Shown: positions 41,985-52,042, counted from the first letter of the stretch. The stretch: 64,000 nucleotides of DNA from Alteromonas pelagimontana (GCF_002499975.2 NZ_CP052766.1:3100001-3164000); one strand, 5' to 3'. Numbers and translations: made by a program. Notes: generated by a model from the letters alone, not told the origin.

Positions 41985-42884
41985 TTGGCGGGTCTTTTGT
42001 CTACTTCTTTTAAAATCTTGTCTGATGCAGCTACTTTACCGTCGTGCGATACACTAATCGCAATGGCTGTATATAACGGAGACAGAGTTAACTGGGTTGA
42101 ACAGGCCGTCAACAGCATTCTTCAGCAAACTCTGGATGCTTTCGTTTTCGTTATTGTTATTGATGGAACCATTCTCGCAGAGCTTATGGAGCTGCTTCTT
42201 GCGTTTTCCGAGCGAGACTCCCGAATCGTGTTGCTGCAGAACGAAACCAATATAGGCCTAGCAGCAAGTATGAATAAGGCGATCGAATGGGGTTTTTGTA
42301 TTTCGCCTAAATATTTCGTTAGAATGGACGCAGATGATGTTTCTAAGCCAGAAAGACTGGAAAGGCAAATCAGTTATTTACAGCATCATGAGCATGTAGC
42401 TGTTTTAGGTTCGGGTTTAACTGAAATTGATGAAGAAGGCAATAAAGTGGGGGCGCGGGTAATGCCTGCTTCCCACAAAAAGATTGTCAGAATGCTACCT
42501 AGAAGGTGTACACTAAATCATCCTACGGTGACCATTCGGTATGATGTTTTTGCTCAAGGCTTCCGGTATGATGCTGATCTACTAAATACACAAGATTATT
42601 TTTTGTGGATAACATTAGCTTCGCACGGTTTTGTTTTTAGGAACCTTAAAGAAAGGTTGCTTGAATTTAGAAGAGTGAACGACTTTTATAAACGCAGAGG
42701 GTTTGCTAAGTCTGTTAATGAGTTTAAGGCGCGTATATATGCTATGAAAGCGCTTCGTCGTTTTACCCTTTGGAATGTGACCTACGCGTGTGGCGTGCTT
42801 TGTTTACGTTTAATGCCTGCAAAAGTAGTCAAGCTCGCTTACAAGTTTGACCGCTTACTTTTGGAAAAAATTATAAAACATTGA
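41985..42884 (+). CDS. Family 2 glycosyltransferase
   Basis: Up to 299 residues. GT-A fold: TLIAMAVYNGDRVNWVEQAVNSILQQT near the N-terminus, the VRMDADDVSKPERLERQISYL block with the metal-binding D-X-D (near 108-112), and NTQDYFLWITLASHGFVFRNL near 200. No ATG precedes the conserved strand, so a TTG must be used: 41985 or 41997 (the latter behind GGCGGGT). Donor and acceptor unknown. It overlaps the next transferase gene by 4 bases (TTGA), so both probably act in the same glycan. Confidence 0.88.
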   Translation: MAGLLSTSFKILSDAATLPSCDTLIAMAVYNGDRVNWVEQAVNSILQQTLDAFVFVIVIDGTILAELMELLLAFSERDSRIVLLQNETNIGLAASMNKAIEWGFCISPKYFVRMDADDVSKPERLERQISYLQHHEHVAVLGSGLTEIDEEGNKVGARVMPASHKKIVRMLPRRCTLNHPTVTIRYDVFAQGFRYDADLLNTQDYFLWITLASHGFVFRNLKERLLEFRRVNDFYKRRGFAKSVNEFKARIYAMKALRRFTLWNVTYACGVLCLRLMPAKVVKLAYKFDRLLLEKIIKH

Positions 42885-43741
42885 AAGTCGGTGCCGTTAT
42901 CATTCTTTATCATCCTCAGATCGCGCATCTGGAGAAGATGATAAACAAACTAAATGAGATAAATTGGCCAGTGGTGCTGGTCGATAATTCTCCTGTTCCT
43001 CTTTCCCATCAAAATTTCAATGTTAAGTACATCCACTGCCCCGCGAATGTTGGCATAGCCGCAGCACAAAACGAGGGAATTCAGGCGTTACAGGATATGG
43101 GCGCAGAATACGGATTGGTGCTGGATCAAGACAGTCAACTAACGGAAGAGTTACTTTTTGGTTTACTCTCCGAATATCAATCTGCGACACATCACTTTAC
43201 TCAAGTAGCAGCCATTGGACCCATGATTGTCTGTGAGTTTAATAATGCGCCTGTGCAACCGCGACTGCAAAAGGCCTTACAACTTAAAGACGGATTGGCG
43301 GAAGTACGTCAAATTATTGCATCGGGTATGCTAATAAATTTATCGATGTTTAATGCAATTGGTAAAAAGGACGAAGCCCTTTTTATTGATGGTGTTGACC
43401 ACGAATGGTGCTGGAGAGCTCGTTATAAAGGCTTTTCCATTGTCCAATCTCATAATATAAAGATGCGTCATCGTCAAGGAGACGCGCGTCATCGCATACT
43501 AGGATTGAACTTTAAGCGCGGTGCGCCAGTAAGATTGTACTATCAGGTACGCAATGTGCTTATACTTTCTCGACGCCAGTACGTTCCCCTATATTGGAAG
43601 TGCCGTCACTTACCGGTTTTACCTTTACGTTGGGCGGTAAATAGATGGTGGTTTCCGGAAGGGAAGCTACGTGGACACTATGTTCTGCGAGGTCTGATTG
43701 ATGGCATTAAAGGCAGGACGGGAAAAATTGACTCTATGTGA
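42881..43741 (+). CDS. Family 2 glycosyltransferase, probable rhamnosyltransferase
   Basis: 286 residues from TTG 42881. The N-terminal VGAVIILYHPQIAHLEKMINKL, the NVGIAAAQNEGI motif (near 60-71), LVLDQDSQLTEELL with D-X-D (near 84-97) and the IDGVDHEWCWRARYKGF block resemble RfbF/WbbL-type rhamnosyltransferases. The complete dTDP-L-rhamnose pathway in the neighbouring operon fits a rhamnose donor; this is inference. The C-terminal third is basic and may bind the membrane. Confidence 0.85.
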   Translation: MKVGAVIILYHPQIAHLEKMINKLNEINWPVVLVDNSPVPLSHQNFNVKYIHCPANVGIAAAQNEGIQALQDMGAEYGLVLDQDSQLTEELLFGLLSEYQSATHHFTQVAAIGPMIVCEFNNAPVQPRLQKALQLKDGLAEVRQIIASGMLINLSMFNAIGKKDEALFIDGVDHEWCWRARYKGFSIVQSHNIKMRHRQGDARHRILGLNFKRGAPVRLYYQVRNVLILSRRQYVPLYWKCRHLPVLPLRWAVNRWWFPEGKLRGHYVLRGLIDGIKGRTGKIDSM

Positions 43742-43767
43742 TGTCACGAGCGTGTCATGAGTCTCCT

Positions 43768-43799
43768 GTAAAAATGTCGCACTTTCGAGACATTTTTAC
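43768..43799 (+). terminator. Terminator after the glycosyltransferase pair
   Basis: A perfect 11-bp stem GTAAAAATGTC/GACATTTTTAC with a 10-base loop, 26 bases after the transferase stop codon. The T-rich 3' arm can act as the release run. It separates wecA/transferase transcription from ugd-galU. Confidence 0.7.
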
Positions 43800-43865
43800 T
43801 TTGGATGTTCCCGACAGGAAAGATTTATTAACTACGACAAAACGGAATGTTTTTAAGGAAGGGTT

Positions 43866-45215
43866 GTGAAAGTCACAGTTTTCGGTATTGGATATGTAGG
43901 TTTAGTACAAGCAGCTGTGCTTGCTGAAGTGGGTCATGAAGTTGTTTGTATTGATGTAGACCAGAACAAAGTGGATAACCTTAAAAATGGTGTTATTCCG
44001 ATATATGAACCCGGCTTAACACCGTTAGTGACCAGCAACTACGAAGGTGGCAGATTAAGCTTTACTACCGACGCGCAGAAAGGCGTTGAGCACGGCGAAC
44101 TTATATTTATTGCAGTAGGCACGCCGCCAGACGAAGATGGATCAGCTGATCTCAAGTATGTGTTAGCAGTGGCAAAAACCATTGCTGAGCATATGACTTC
44201 CCATAAAATTATTATTAACAAGTCTACGGTGCCAGTTGGCACTGCAGATAAGGTGAAAGCCAAAGTTAACGAAACACTGACCGCGCTGGATAAAAACGTC
44301 AGCTTCGATGTGGTATCTAACCCTGAATTCCTTAAAGAGGGAGCTGCGGTAAGTGACTGCATGCGTCCTGATAGAATAGTGCTGGGTACAGATAGTGAAA
44401 AAGCAAAAGATAAGCTTCGTGAGTTATATGCGCCTTTTAACCGTAATCACGATAAAGTGATTATCATGGATATTCGCAGCGCCGAGCTCACGAAATATGC
44501 GGCTAACTGTATGCTCGCAACCAAAATTAGCTTTATGAACGAAATTGCGAATTTGGCTGAGCTTTTTGGGGCAGATATTGAAAACGTGCGCCGCGGTATA
44601 GGTTCAGATCGTCGCATTGGCTACCAGTTTATTTATCCCGGATGCGGCTATGGCGGGTCTTGTTTCCCCAAGGACGTGCAAGCGCTCGTTCGCAGTGCGA
44701 ATGGGGTCGGGTATAAAGCCCGGATTTTGGAATCAGTAGAAGCGGTAAATTACGAACAGAAAGAAAAGCTTTTTTCCTACATTCAACGCCATTTCAAAGG
44801 CGATATTAAAGGGAAGACTGTTGCGCTGTGGGGACTATCGTTTAAACCTAACACCGACGACATGCGCGAAGCGTCGAGTCGTGTATTAATGGAAGCGCTT
44901 TGGGAAGCCGGCGCTTGCGTTCAGGCTTACGATCCCGAAGCGATGGAAGAAACCCAAAGGATTTATGGTAGCCGCAGCGACTTAAAACTTATGGGAACTA
45001 AGGAATCTGCCCTTGACGGTGCTGACTTCCTGGTTATTGTAACCGAGTGGCAGGCGTTCAGAGCGCCTGACTTTGCGCTAATGAAAGAGAAATTGTCTGA
45101 ACCGTTAGTGTTTGACGGACGTAACCTGTTTGAACCAGAACGCATGGCAGAATATGGATTAAAGTATTATGCCATCGGTAGAGGACTATCAGTACAAGGA
45201 AATTCATCAATATGA
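43866..45215 (+). CDS. ugd: UDP-glucose 6-dehydrogenase
   Basis: Oxidises UDP-glucose to UDP-glucuronate, the donor for uronic acids in capsules. 449 residues from GTG 43866, with an AAGGAAGG ribosome site. Rossmann motif [18 protein letters not shown] at 7-24, [13 protein letters not shown] near 152-164, and the catalytic Cys in [14 protein letters not shown] near 256-269. It overlaps galU by 4 bases (ATGA), so precursor supply and oxidation are coupled. Confidence 0.97.
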   Translation: MKVTVFGIGYVGLVQAAVLAEVGHEVVCIDVDQNKVDNLKNGVIPIYEPGLTPLVTSNYEGGRLSFTTDAQKGVEHGELIFIAVGTPPDEDGSADLKYVLAVAKTIAEHMTSHKIIINKSTVPVGTADKVKAKVNETLTALDKNVSFDVVSNPEFLKEGAAVSDCMRPDRIVLGTDSEKAKDKLRELYAPFNRNHDKVIIMDIRSAELTKYAANCMLATKISFMNEIANLAELFGADIENVRRGIGSDRRIGYQFIYPGCGYGGSCFPKDVQALVRSANGVGYKARILESVEAVNYEQKEKLFSYIQRHFKGDIKGKTVALWGLSFKPNTDDMREASSRVLMEALWEAGACVQAYDPEAMEETQRIYGSRSDLKLMGTKESALDGADFLVIVTEWQAFRAPDFALMKEKLSEPLVFDGRNLFEPERMAEYGLKYYAIGRGLSVQGNSSI

Positions 45216-46105
45216 GTCAAGTAACGAAAGCAGTTATACCGGTAGCAGGATTGGGAACCAGAATGTTGCCAGCAACAAAGGCCATCCCTAAAGAGATGCT
45301 TCCGCTGGTTGACCGCCCAATGATCCAATATGTGGTGAACGAATGCGTGGCTGCCGGATTAAAAGAAATTATTCTTGTTACTCACGCCAGTAAAAACAGT
45401 ATAGAGAATCACTTCGATACTTCATTTGAGTTAGAAGCGACGCTTGAGAAACGTGTTAAGCGTCAACTGCTTGAAGAGGTTCAATCGATTTGTCCCAAAG
45501 ATGTGACTATTATGCATGTACGTCAAGGTCATGCTAATGGTCTGGGACATGCAATTCTTTGTGCTCAGCCGTTAGTGGGCGATGCCCCGTTTGCGGTCGT
45601 ACTGCCGGATGTAATCATTGACGATGTGGCAAGCAATCCGAAGAAGGATAACCTGGCAGACATGGTTGCTAAATTTAATACCAGCCGCGTCAGTCAGGTA
45701 ATGGTTGAGCAAGTGCCACAAGAAGATATTACCAAGTTTGGCATTGTAGATTTAGAAGGCGCGACGGTAAAACCGGGTGAGTCAGCGAAAATCCATCAAA
45801 TGGTTGAAAAGCCTGCACTTGAAGAAGCGCCTTCGGACTTGGCAATCGTGGGTCGTTACGTGCTTTCAGAAAGAATCTGGGACATTCTGGAAGTCACTCC
45901 TCCAGGTGCCGGCGGTGAAGTGCAACTAACTGACGCCATCGATTCACTGATGAAAATGGAGCAGGTAGACGCTTATTACATGAAGGGAAAAAGCCACGAC
46001 TGTGGTAGTAAGCTCGGCTATATGAAAGCAAATGTCGAGTACGCGCTACGTCATCCTTCTTTAGGCGCAGAGTTTAAAGAGTATCTGGCGAAATTGAACG
46101 GCTAG
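45212..46105 (+). CDS. galU: UTP-glucose-1-phosphate uridylyltransferase
   Basis: Makes UDP-glucose from glucose-1-phosphate and UTP. 297 residues. [35 protein letters not shown] spans 8-42 with the nucleotide-binding loop, and [28 protein letters not shown] near 107-134 holds the metal ligand Asp. It feeds Ugd and, through GalE, UDP-galactose. A strong terminator follows. Confidence 0.97.
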   Translation: MSQVTKAVIPVAGLGTRMLPATKAIPKEMLPLVDRPMIQYVVNECVAAGLKEIILVTHASKNSIENHFDTSFELEATLEKRVKRQLLEEVQSICPKDVTIMHVRQGHANGLGHAILCAQPLVGDAPFAVVLPDVIIDDVASNPKKDNLADMVAKFNTSRVSQVMVEQVPQEDITKFGIVDLEGATVKPGESAKIHQMVEKPALEEAPSDLAIVGRYVLSERIWDILEVTPPGAGGEVQLTDAIDSLMKMEQVDAYYMKGKSHDCGSKLGYMKANVEYALRHPSLGAEFKEYLAKLNG

Positions 46106-46180
46106 GTATCTTTAAAAACAATAGCAGGAGTAGTACCTTTAGGCAAAACAGGCTTCTGTTAGGCACCAATTTCCATATCG

Positions 46181-46212
46181 ATCCGAGTGTATGTATTACA
46201 CTCGGATTTTTT
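46181..46212 (+). terminator. Terminator of ugd-galU
   Basis: A perfect 11-bp stem (ATCCGAGTGTA/TACACTCGGAT), 5-base loop and a run of six T, about 75 bases after galU. Confidence 0.93.
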
Positions 46213-46797
46213 GGTTGTTGAAGCAGAAGTTTTACAACTGAAGTGATTCCTGTTGTAGCGCACAACATAGCGCACTCGCTGTTGACGTATCGTAAGAAGT
46301 CAAATCATAGCATCATCTTTCTATGCCCGTTCCATAATGGTAATGACTTCCCATTTCAACGGCTGGCTCGTTTTCTTGAGACCAAGGTCCTTGCATTGCA
46401 GTTCGGAAATTACAACTATCTCTTCAGTTAAACATTTTGTATTTAAGCGCTTAGTTAAGGCATGGTGAAGTCCCGCCTAAATTCTAATGTGTGAAGGCTT
46501 CCAAACCTCTGGAGCAGGAATGCGTCAGTAGCGTAATCAACTAATGTGTTTGCTGGCTACCGTTACGAAAGCTTACTTATTTTCAGAAAGTACCGGCAAT
46601 CACTGCCTGCAAGGCTCGTCATAAACCTGTCTTGCTGCTTGTTGCACACCATTTACTTAGGTGACCTTTTTTACCACGAAGGGGCTTCATAGCTCACGGC
46701 ACAATCAAAATAGGCTTATTTTGAATGAAATTCGGACAGCAAAGGTCAACACGCCATAGAGTGGGTTAAAAGGTTTTTTCAGATAGTAGGTAAATAC
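46213..46797. other. 585-base stretch without a recognisable gene
   Basis: Between the galU terminator and the comEA terminator. The longest open frame (62 codons from about 46243, plus strand) has no ribosome site or family resemblance. No strong repeats or structured elements were noticed. It may be a decayed gene, but I cannot support that. Confidence 0.35.
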
Positions 46798-46828
46798 GAA
46801 TGTCGCTTCCTGAATATGAGCGACATTC
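46798..46828 (-). terminator. Terminator after the comEA-like gene
   Basis: A perfect 10-bp stem GAATGTCGCT/AGCGACATTC with an 11-base loop, 8 bases beyond the minus-strand stop codon. Confidence 0.7.
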
Positions 46829-46836
46829 TGAACCGA

Positions 46837-47157
46837 TTATTTTACGGCAATTTTGTCGCGAACTTTTGCCAGCATCTTTTCGCCGATACCTTTAACTTGG
46901 GTAAGTTGTTCTACTTCTAAAAATTCCCCCACTTCGTCACGATAGGCGATAATGGCATTTGCTTTACTTTTACCAATACCTGGCAGAGTCATAAGCTCCT
47001 CCACTGAGGCCGTATTGAGATTAATGCTTTGTTCTGACGATACACTTGTACTTGTAGCGCTATTTTCTGCTGTTATTGCTGTTTCAGCAGCAACAGCATT
47101 CAAACCCGCAAACGAGCTAAAAAATAATGCCAGAAAAATTAATTTTATTTGTTTCAT
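46837..47157 (-). CDS. ComEA-like helix-hairpin-helix protein
   Basis: 106 residues from the ATG at 47157, which has AAGGACG upstream; the frame is open further but that part is not protein-like. A signal peptide (KLIFLALFFSSFAGLNAVAA) ends near 24. A Ser/Thr-rich linker leads to a C-terminal ComEA domain (about 45-106) with two helix-hairpin-helix motifs, LNTASVEELMTLPGIGKSKANAII and LTQVKGIGEKMLAKV. It should be a periplasmic DNA-binding protein, of the type that takes part in natural DNA uptake; similar short proteins are also of unproven function in non-competent species. Confidence 0.88.
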   Translation of the reverse strand: MKQIKLIFLALFFSSFAGLNAVAAETAITAENSATSTSVSSEQSINLNTASVEELMTLPGIGKSKANAIIAYRDEVGEFLEVEQLTQVKGIGEKMLAKVRDKIAVK

Positions 47158-47270
47158 TGTTTCGTCCTTGTTCCTTTTGCCTGTACAACATTGTACAAGG
47201 TCAGTGTAAGGCAACAGGCTGACTAAATGAGGATCAGAATTAGGACAGTATTGTAGGTAGGGCGGGTGTA

Positions 47271-47297
47271 GAAAAGGCAAGCCTGAGGGCTTGCCTT
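47271..47297 (-). terminator. Terminator of the isocitrate dehydrogenase gene
   Basis: A perfect 10-bp stem AAGGCAAGCC/GGCTTGCCTT with a 4-base loop, followed on the minus strand by TTC and overlapping TTTT in the stem end. It lies 10 bases beyond the stop codon. Confidence 0.8.
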
Positions 47298-47306
47298 AGG
47301 ATAAAA

Positions 47307-48314
47307 CTACAGACGATCCAGCAACGCCTGAGTAAATTCGGTAGTGCCGTGCTGTCCGCCAAGATCGCGCGTAGTACGGTCGCCACTTTCAATAACATCT
47401 TTTAATGCGGCCCGGATTTTCTCTGCTTTGTCTGCCATTTTCAAGTATTCAAGCATTTGAATTGCGGCAAGAATAACAGAGGTAGGATTGGCAAGATTCT
47501 TACCGGCAATATCAGGGGCGGAGCCATGTACCGCTTCAAAAATAGCACAATCTTTGCCGATGTTCGCACCAGGAGCCATACCCAGACCACCCACTAACCC
47601 TGCACACAAATCAGACAAAATATCGCCAAACAGGTTAGTGGTAACAATAACGTCAAATTGATGCGGGTTCATGACTAATTGCATGCAGGTGTTATCTACA
47701 ATCATCTCCGTAGATTCAATATCTGGGTAACGCTCACCGACCTCACGAGCCACTTTTAAAAACAATCCTGAAGTGGATTTCAAAATATTCGCTTTATGAA
47801 CGGCTGTGACTTTTTTCCGACCTTCCCGGCGAGCAAGTTCATAAGCAAAAGTGACAATTTTTTCAGCGCCATCACGAGTAATTTTGCTTAACGCTTCTGC
47901 TTCATTGCCATCTTCTGAGACAACCTGACCCAGACCAGAATACATTCCCTGGGTGTTCTCGCGGACAGTAATAATATCAATATCTTCGTAACGCGCTTTG
48001 GTACCTTTAAACGACAGCACCGGACGTACATTCGCATACAATTCAAATTTCTTACGCAAACTTACGTTAATTGAGGTAAAACCCTCACCGACCGGTGTAG
48101 TAAGCGGTCCCTTCAGGGCGACCTTATTCTTCGCTATTAAATCCAGCGTGGCCTGAGGAAGTAATTCGCCATGATTTTCCAACGCGACAAGACCTGCGTC
48201 GGCGTAATCGTACGCGAAATTGCACTCCACCTTGTCTAAAATTTTGATAGTAGCATCGATGATATCTGGACCAATGCCGTCACCGCGAATGACTGTAATG
48301 CGTTGCTGAGTCAT
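47307..48314 (-). CDS. Isocitrate dehydrogenase, NAD-type
   Basis: Oxidatively decarboxylates isocitrate to 2-oxoglutarate in the citrate cycle. 335 residues, the length of NAD-dependent forms and about 80 shorter than E. coli Icd. Motifs: RGDGIGPDIIDATIKIL near 9-25, SINVSLRKKFELYANVRPV (substrate site), RENTQGMYSGLG, VHKANILKSTSGLFL, TTNLFGDILSDLCAGLVGGLGMAPGANIG and [19 protein letters not shown] for NAD. A homoisocitrate or isopropylmalate dehydrogenase is less likely given the SINVSLRK signature. Single gene with its own terminator. Confidence 0.9.
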   Translation of the reverse strand: MTQQRITVIRGDGIGPDIIDATIKILDKVECNFAYDYADAGLVALENHGELLPQATLDLIAKNKVALKGPLTTPVGEGFTSINVSLRKKFELYANVRPVLSFKGTKARYEDIDIITVRENTQGMYSGLGQVVSEDGNEAEALSKITRDGAEKIVTFAYELARREGRKKVTAVHKANILKSTSGLFLKVAREVGERYPDIESTEMIVDNTCMQLVMNPHQFDVIVTTNLFGDILSDLCAGLVGGLGMAPGANIGKDCAIFEAVHGSAPDIAGKNLANPTSVILAAIQMLEYLKMADKAEKIRAALKDVIESGDRTTRDLGGQHGTTEFTQALLDRL

Positions 48315-48539
48315 GTGGAGGGATCCTCTCGTGATTTTGTTTTCTAAGTCGTCAGGTTGCTATTAAGAATAGCGTTTGTTTTAATTTTATGTGGCGTGCC
48401 AGCCCGTTAGTGCGTGATTCAATTTTAAGAGAAATAAAGGCACAGCCAAAACACAAGTATTCTATCTGATGCATCGCTTTAGGCATAGCCTGAAACCTCG
48501 TGAGAAACATGAATTTGCTGAATACTCACCATAGAAATA

Positions 48540-50216
48540 TCAGAGCGATAAATGCGTAAATATCTGGTGACTGAACTGCTCCTGCAATATGGCTTCGGTA
48601 TCTTCATCTAAATTAAGGAGAGTTGAGGCCTGATTTAACGCCTCTTGAGTGTCGCTACAGGGCGGTGATGAAGCAAATAGCCATTTTCTCGACCAGTATA
48701 GACTCAGCATAATTATTCCATATTCTCTTTTTATCGACTCGGGACATTCAGCAGGCAGCTTTCCCATCTGAGAAATAATGGCAATATGTAACTGTGGTTG
48801 GTGCCAACTCTTGGCTAAGTCTTTGGCTAAATCACTCAATCTCATTCCAGGCGCCAATTTTATCAGGCAATTAATATCGAAGTGCCGCAGTTCACTATGG
48901 GGGAAACGACATAAGATTTTCAGCGCGGGTATGGAAAAGAGTGGGCCAGTGAGAAAAGTACTTATTAGTCCGGCCGACTCAGACGTTAACCGTGATTTTG
49001 TCATGGTGGCGAGACAGGACGCAACTCCTGCTGCTAACGCACTAAACTGATAGCACGTATGTTCTAAAGGATAAAACCGCTGTGTAAGACGTTGCGTTAA
49101 CGCCTGCTGTACCAGCATATCGCCAACCCGCTCAAATCCGTAGGTCAGAACTGCCTGCTTCACATCGTTAACCGGTAGCTGCATCCGGTTGTCCTGAGTT
49201 GCGGCCTGAGTCAGTGCTTTTGAAAATAAAGGTTCCTGTGTTACCTCTGTCACTAAAGTGGGAATATCAGTATCGCTTTTATGAAGCATATCGATGATGC
49301 GTAAAAGCCGTGCCGGTGGATAACTCACTGGAAACGTTAGCGCATAAGGCCAGTCCGGTGACTGGAGCGCTTTACATTCATGAGTGTACTTTTCTGCGTA
49401 CTTTGACCAGTTTGCCAATGTGACTGTAGAGGTCGCTTCGTAGCACAATTCTTCGCTTGAGAGTGTAATAAACTCTGGCGGTGCGTGGGCGTGAAACCTC
49501 ACTGCGCCAAGACATTTTTTGCTCACCGTTAACAAAATTATCCGGTCGCCATGATATACACACTGAGAGCCAGGTAAGTACTCGCCGGGAAATGATAACC
49601 ATTGCGCCATAAGCGTATGAAACCGCGCCGGTATATAAGAAACAATTTGCCGAATAATCTGGCTAAGCGGCTGTTTAGGACTTTCCTTCGCAATGTAAGC
49701 TGCAAGTAAAAACCATCGCTGACTGTCATTAAGCGCACCACTGGTTATAAAGCTGATGCTGCGCTCATGATTGACTAAGCGATGGGTTTTAATAATATCC
49801 CGCCATAAGCTAAGCTTTAAACGAGCGCACTTTTGCGCTAACAGATTAACAAGCCTACTTTTCTTTCCGTCTATAATATCAGCATGACCATCTGGAGGAA
49901 GACAGGCTGTTAAGCAAAACGATGCGCCTATCAGATGTTGCGCATAATGCTCGTTAAGCTGACTGCGATAGCTGAGGATCGCTATTATCAATGCCGTTTT
50001 GAAAGCGGGAATATGGATTATTGATTTGTCGTGCGCTGCGGCTGCAAATGCAGATAATGCAGCGTCTGGATGGTGGCGAGCAAAATGTAGAGTGGCTTTA
50101 GCGGCTTTAAGGCCGCTTTCAACCGGATTAACTTTATCTACACCCGATGTAGCGGCTTGCGTTGCTCGATTAGTCAGTAATACTAGCTGGCGGTATTCGT
50201 CTGTAATCAATGACAA
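48540..50216 (-). CDS. HDOD-domain protein of unknown signalling role
   Basis: 558 residues. The N-terminal half (1-300) is not recognised; it contains a helical part and a segment around 170-290 with FHTLMAQWLSFPGEYLPGSQC and several Cys. From about 310 the pattern LLRIIDMLHKSDTDIPTLVTEVTQEPLFSKALTQAATQDNRM ... VNDVKQAVLTYGFERVGDMLV fits an HDOD domain, which resembles HD phosphohydrolases but lacks the metal-binding residues and usually mediates signalling. The gene starts 3 bases after the DUF3192 stop, so the two form an operon. Confidence 0.7.
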   Translation of the reverse strand: MSLITDEYRQLVLLTNRATQAATSGVDKVNPVESGLKAAKATLHFARHHPDAALSAFAAAAHDKSIIHIPAFKTALIIAILSYRSQLNEHYAQHLIGASFCLTACLPPDGHADIIDGKKSRLVNLLAQKCARLKLSLWRDIIKTHRLVNHERSISFITSGALNDSQRWFLLAAYIAKESPKQPLSQIIRQIVSYIPARFHTLMAQWLSFPGEYLPGSQCVYHGDRIILLTVSKKCLGAVRFHAHAPPEFITLSSEELCYEATSTVTLANWSKYAEKYTHECKALQSPDWPYALTFPVSYPPARLLRIIDMLHKSDTDIPTLVTEVTQEPLFSKALTQAATQDNRMQLPVNDVKQAVLTYGFERVGDMLVQQALTQRLTQRFYPLEHTCYQFSALAAGVASCLATMTKSRLTSESAGLISTFLTGPLFSIPALKILCRFPHSELRHFDINCLIKLAPGMRLSDLAKDLAKSWHQPQLHIAIISQMGKLPAECPESIKREYGIIMLSLYWSRKWLFASSPPCSDTQEALNQASTLLNLDEDTEAILQEQFSHQIFTHLSL

Positions 50217-50219
50217 CCT

Positions 50220-50594
50220 CTAACTGTTTAAATAGCTTTGATAAGCTCCTTCACCCCAGGCAATAAGTTGCTCATTTTCGAACAGTAGCGGCGTGCACTC
50301 ATCCTGCGTTGTCAAGCCATCCGCGCGTACATGTTGGGTACGGTAGAACATCACCTGAATAGTCGTGCTGTTTTCCAATTTTGCTTCTGTGATATCAGGA
50401 GACCCAAGTAAAGCGAGCACCTCTTCTCGCGTACTGCCGAGTCTTAGTTTGGTGATCTGAACCTTGTTATATTGTTCTCGGTCCTGCCAATCCATATTTT
50501 CAGGTTTGTCAGGATAAAAAGAGATAACCAAAAAAACAAACAGGGCATACGCCGCAGCACCCAGCACTATCAGCCGGAAAACCTTACTATTCAT
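50220..50594 (-). CDS. DUF3192 protein, membrane-anchored
   Basis: 124 residues: N-terminal transmembrane helix (about 7-26), then a soluble domain (about 35-122). The domain matches a second protein in this window (56135-56497), with shared ITKL..., FYRTQ...DG.TT.DECTPL.F.N and WG.GAY-type blocks. I take the family to be DUF3192, known in Vibrio, Shewanella and Alteromonas but of unknown function; the fold recalls SmpA/BamE-like small domains (G-S-T-R-E-E-V-L-A-L-L-G). The helix lacks a lipobox, so it stays in the inner membrane facing the periplasm. Confidence 0.8.
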   Translation of the reverse strand: MNSKVFRLIVLGAAAYALFVFLVISFYPDKPENMDWQDREQYNKVQITKLRLGSTREEVLALLGSPDITEAKLENSTTIQVMFYRTQHVRADGLTTQDECTPLLFENEQLIAWGEGAYQSYLNS

Positions 50595-50677
50595 CCTTCT
50601 TCACTATTCACATCGGAGTACAACCAGTGTACCCCAAAAGGAACAAAATAAGGAATGCTAAATCGTAACCACTTACG

Positions 50678-52042
50678 TCAATTTGCCCGGCTGATCGTAT
50701 AACAGGGGCGATATTCACTGCCTGGAAGCTTCATACGTTGCTGCGCCACAAAAGATTTAAGCAAGTTATCGATTCTTGCCATCATTTCCGGCTCGCCGGT
50801 AAGATGGAAAGGACCGTGTTCCTTAATTTGCTTCACCCCTTCAGCTTTCACATTACCTGCCACTATTCCCGAAAATGCCTGACGCAATACCACTGCTAAG
50901 TCTGCAACGCTCTGATCATGATGAAGCGGCAGTTCGCTCATGGTTTTATGGGTGGGGATGAACGGGTGCTGGAATGGTTCGTCAATCTTTAACGACCAGT
51001 TAAAACTAAAAGCATCGCCCATTTCTAACCGATATTGCTCCACTTTCTTTAATCCAGCCACCATGGTTCTGGCAACTTCTACTGGATTATCGACAATAAC
51101 CGTGTATTTACTCTGGGCCTCTTTGCCTAGTGTCTGACCAATAAATTCATCAATAGCGGCAAAATAAGCTTCAGTGCCAGCAGGGCCGGTTAGTATCACG
51201 GGAAAAGGTTGTTGAGCATTACGCTCGTTCATCAAAATACCCAGCAGGTAAAGTAGCTCCTCAGCAGTCCCCACGCCCCCGGGGAAGATAATAATTCCGT
51301 GCGCAAACCGCACAAAAGCTTCAAGGCGCTTTTCAATATCGGGCATAATGACAAGTTCATTTACAATCGCGTTGGGAGGCTCAGCCGCAATAATGCTCGG
51401 TTCAGAAATACCAATGTATCGCCCATTTTTATACCGTTGTTTCGCATGACCAATGGTGGCGCCTTTCATGGGGCCTTTCATTGCACCAGGACCACAGCCA
51501 GTGCATATATTCAGCTCTCGCAACCCTAATTGATAGCCAACTTCTTTGGTATATTTATACTCGGTTTGATTGATGGAATGGCCACCCCAGCACACCACCG
51601 TGTTCAGTTCATCGTTGCCTTCTAATGCCTGAGCATGGCGCAGCATATCAAAAACCATATCGGTAATGCTGGGGCCATCGGCGGGAGTATTCTGCTTAAT
51701 GAAAGCGTATTTATTCCCCATGAATAGCATATCGCGCAGTACCGCAAACAAATGTTCATGTACCCCGCGCACCAGCCTTTTATCAACAAAACCGACTTCA
51801 GGAGGATTAATTAATTCAATTTTCACGCCACGTTCGCGACGAATTAATTTCACATCAAAATCGTCATAGGGAGCAAACAGCGCTTCGTAATTATCTTCGT
51901 CTACACCGCTGTTAAGCACGGCAAGACAACAATTGCGAAACAGTTCGTATAATTTGCTGTTGGTAGTATCCTGAAGTTGTGCCACCTCTAACTGAGATAA
52001 CTGACTCATCCATCCCACTGGATTTAACTGCACTTTATTCAT
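50678..52042 (-). CDS. ppnN: Pyrimidine/purine nucleotide 5'-monophosphate nucleosidase PpnN
   Basis: Cleaves nucleoside monophosphates to base and ribose-5-phosphate; E. coli PpnN (YgdH) is a (p)ppGpp-activated enzyme. 454 residues from ATG 52042, exactly the E. coli length. The LOG-type core has VVCWGGHSINQTEY near 150, CTGCGPGAMKGPMKGA near 180-195 and the phosphate/ribose-binding FPGGVGTAEELLYLLG near 253-268. The ATG overlaps the last base of the diguanylate cyclase stop codon (TAATG), so the two are translationally coupled. Confidence 0.95.
   Translation of the reverse strand: MNKVQLNPVGWMSQLSQLEVAQLQDTTNSKLYELFRNCCLAVLNSGVDEDNYEALFAPYDDFDVKLIRRERGVKIELINPPEVGFVDKRLVRGVHEHLFAVLRDMLFMGNKYAFIKQNTPADGPSITDMVFDMLRHAQALEGNDELNTVVCWGGHSINQTEYKYTKEVGYQLGLRELNICTGCGPGAMKGPMKGATIGHAKQRYKNGRYIGISEPSIIAAEPPNAIVNELVIMPDIEKRLEAFVRFAHGIIIFPGGVGTAEELLYLLGILMNERNAQQPFPVILTGPAGTEAYFAAIDEFIGQTLGKEAQSKYTVIVDNPVEVARTMVAGLKKVEQYRLEMGDAFSFNWSLKIDEPFQHPFIPTHKTMSELPLHHDQSVADLAVVLRQAFSGIVAGNVKAEGVKQIKEHGPFHLTGEPEMMARIDNLLKSFVAQQRMKLPGSEYRPCYTISRAN

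Noticed and set aside
46243..46431. A 62-codon plus-strand frame after galU
   Set aside because: No ribosome site, no family resemblance, and it lies in a region without coding character.
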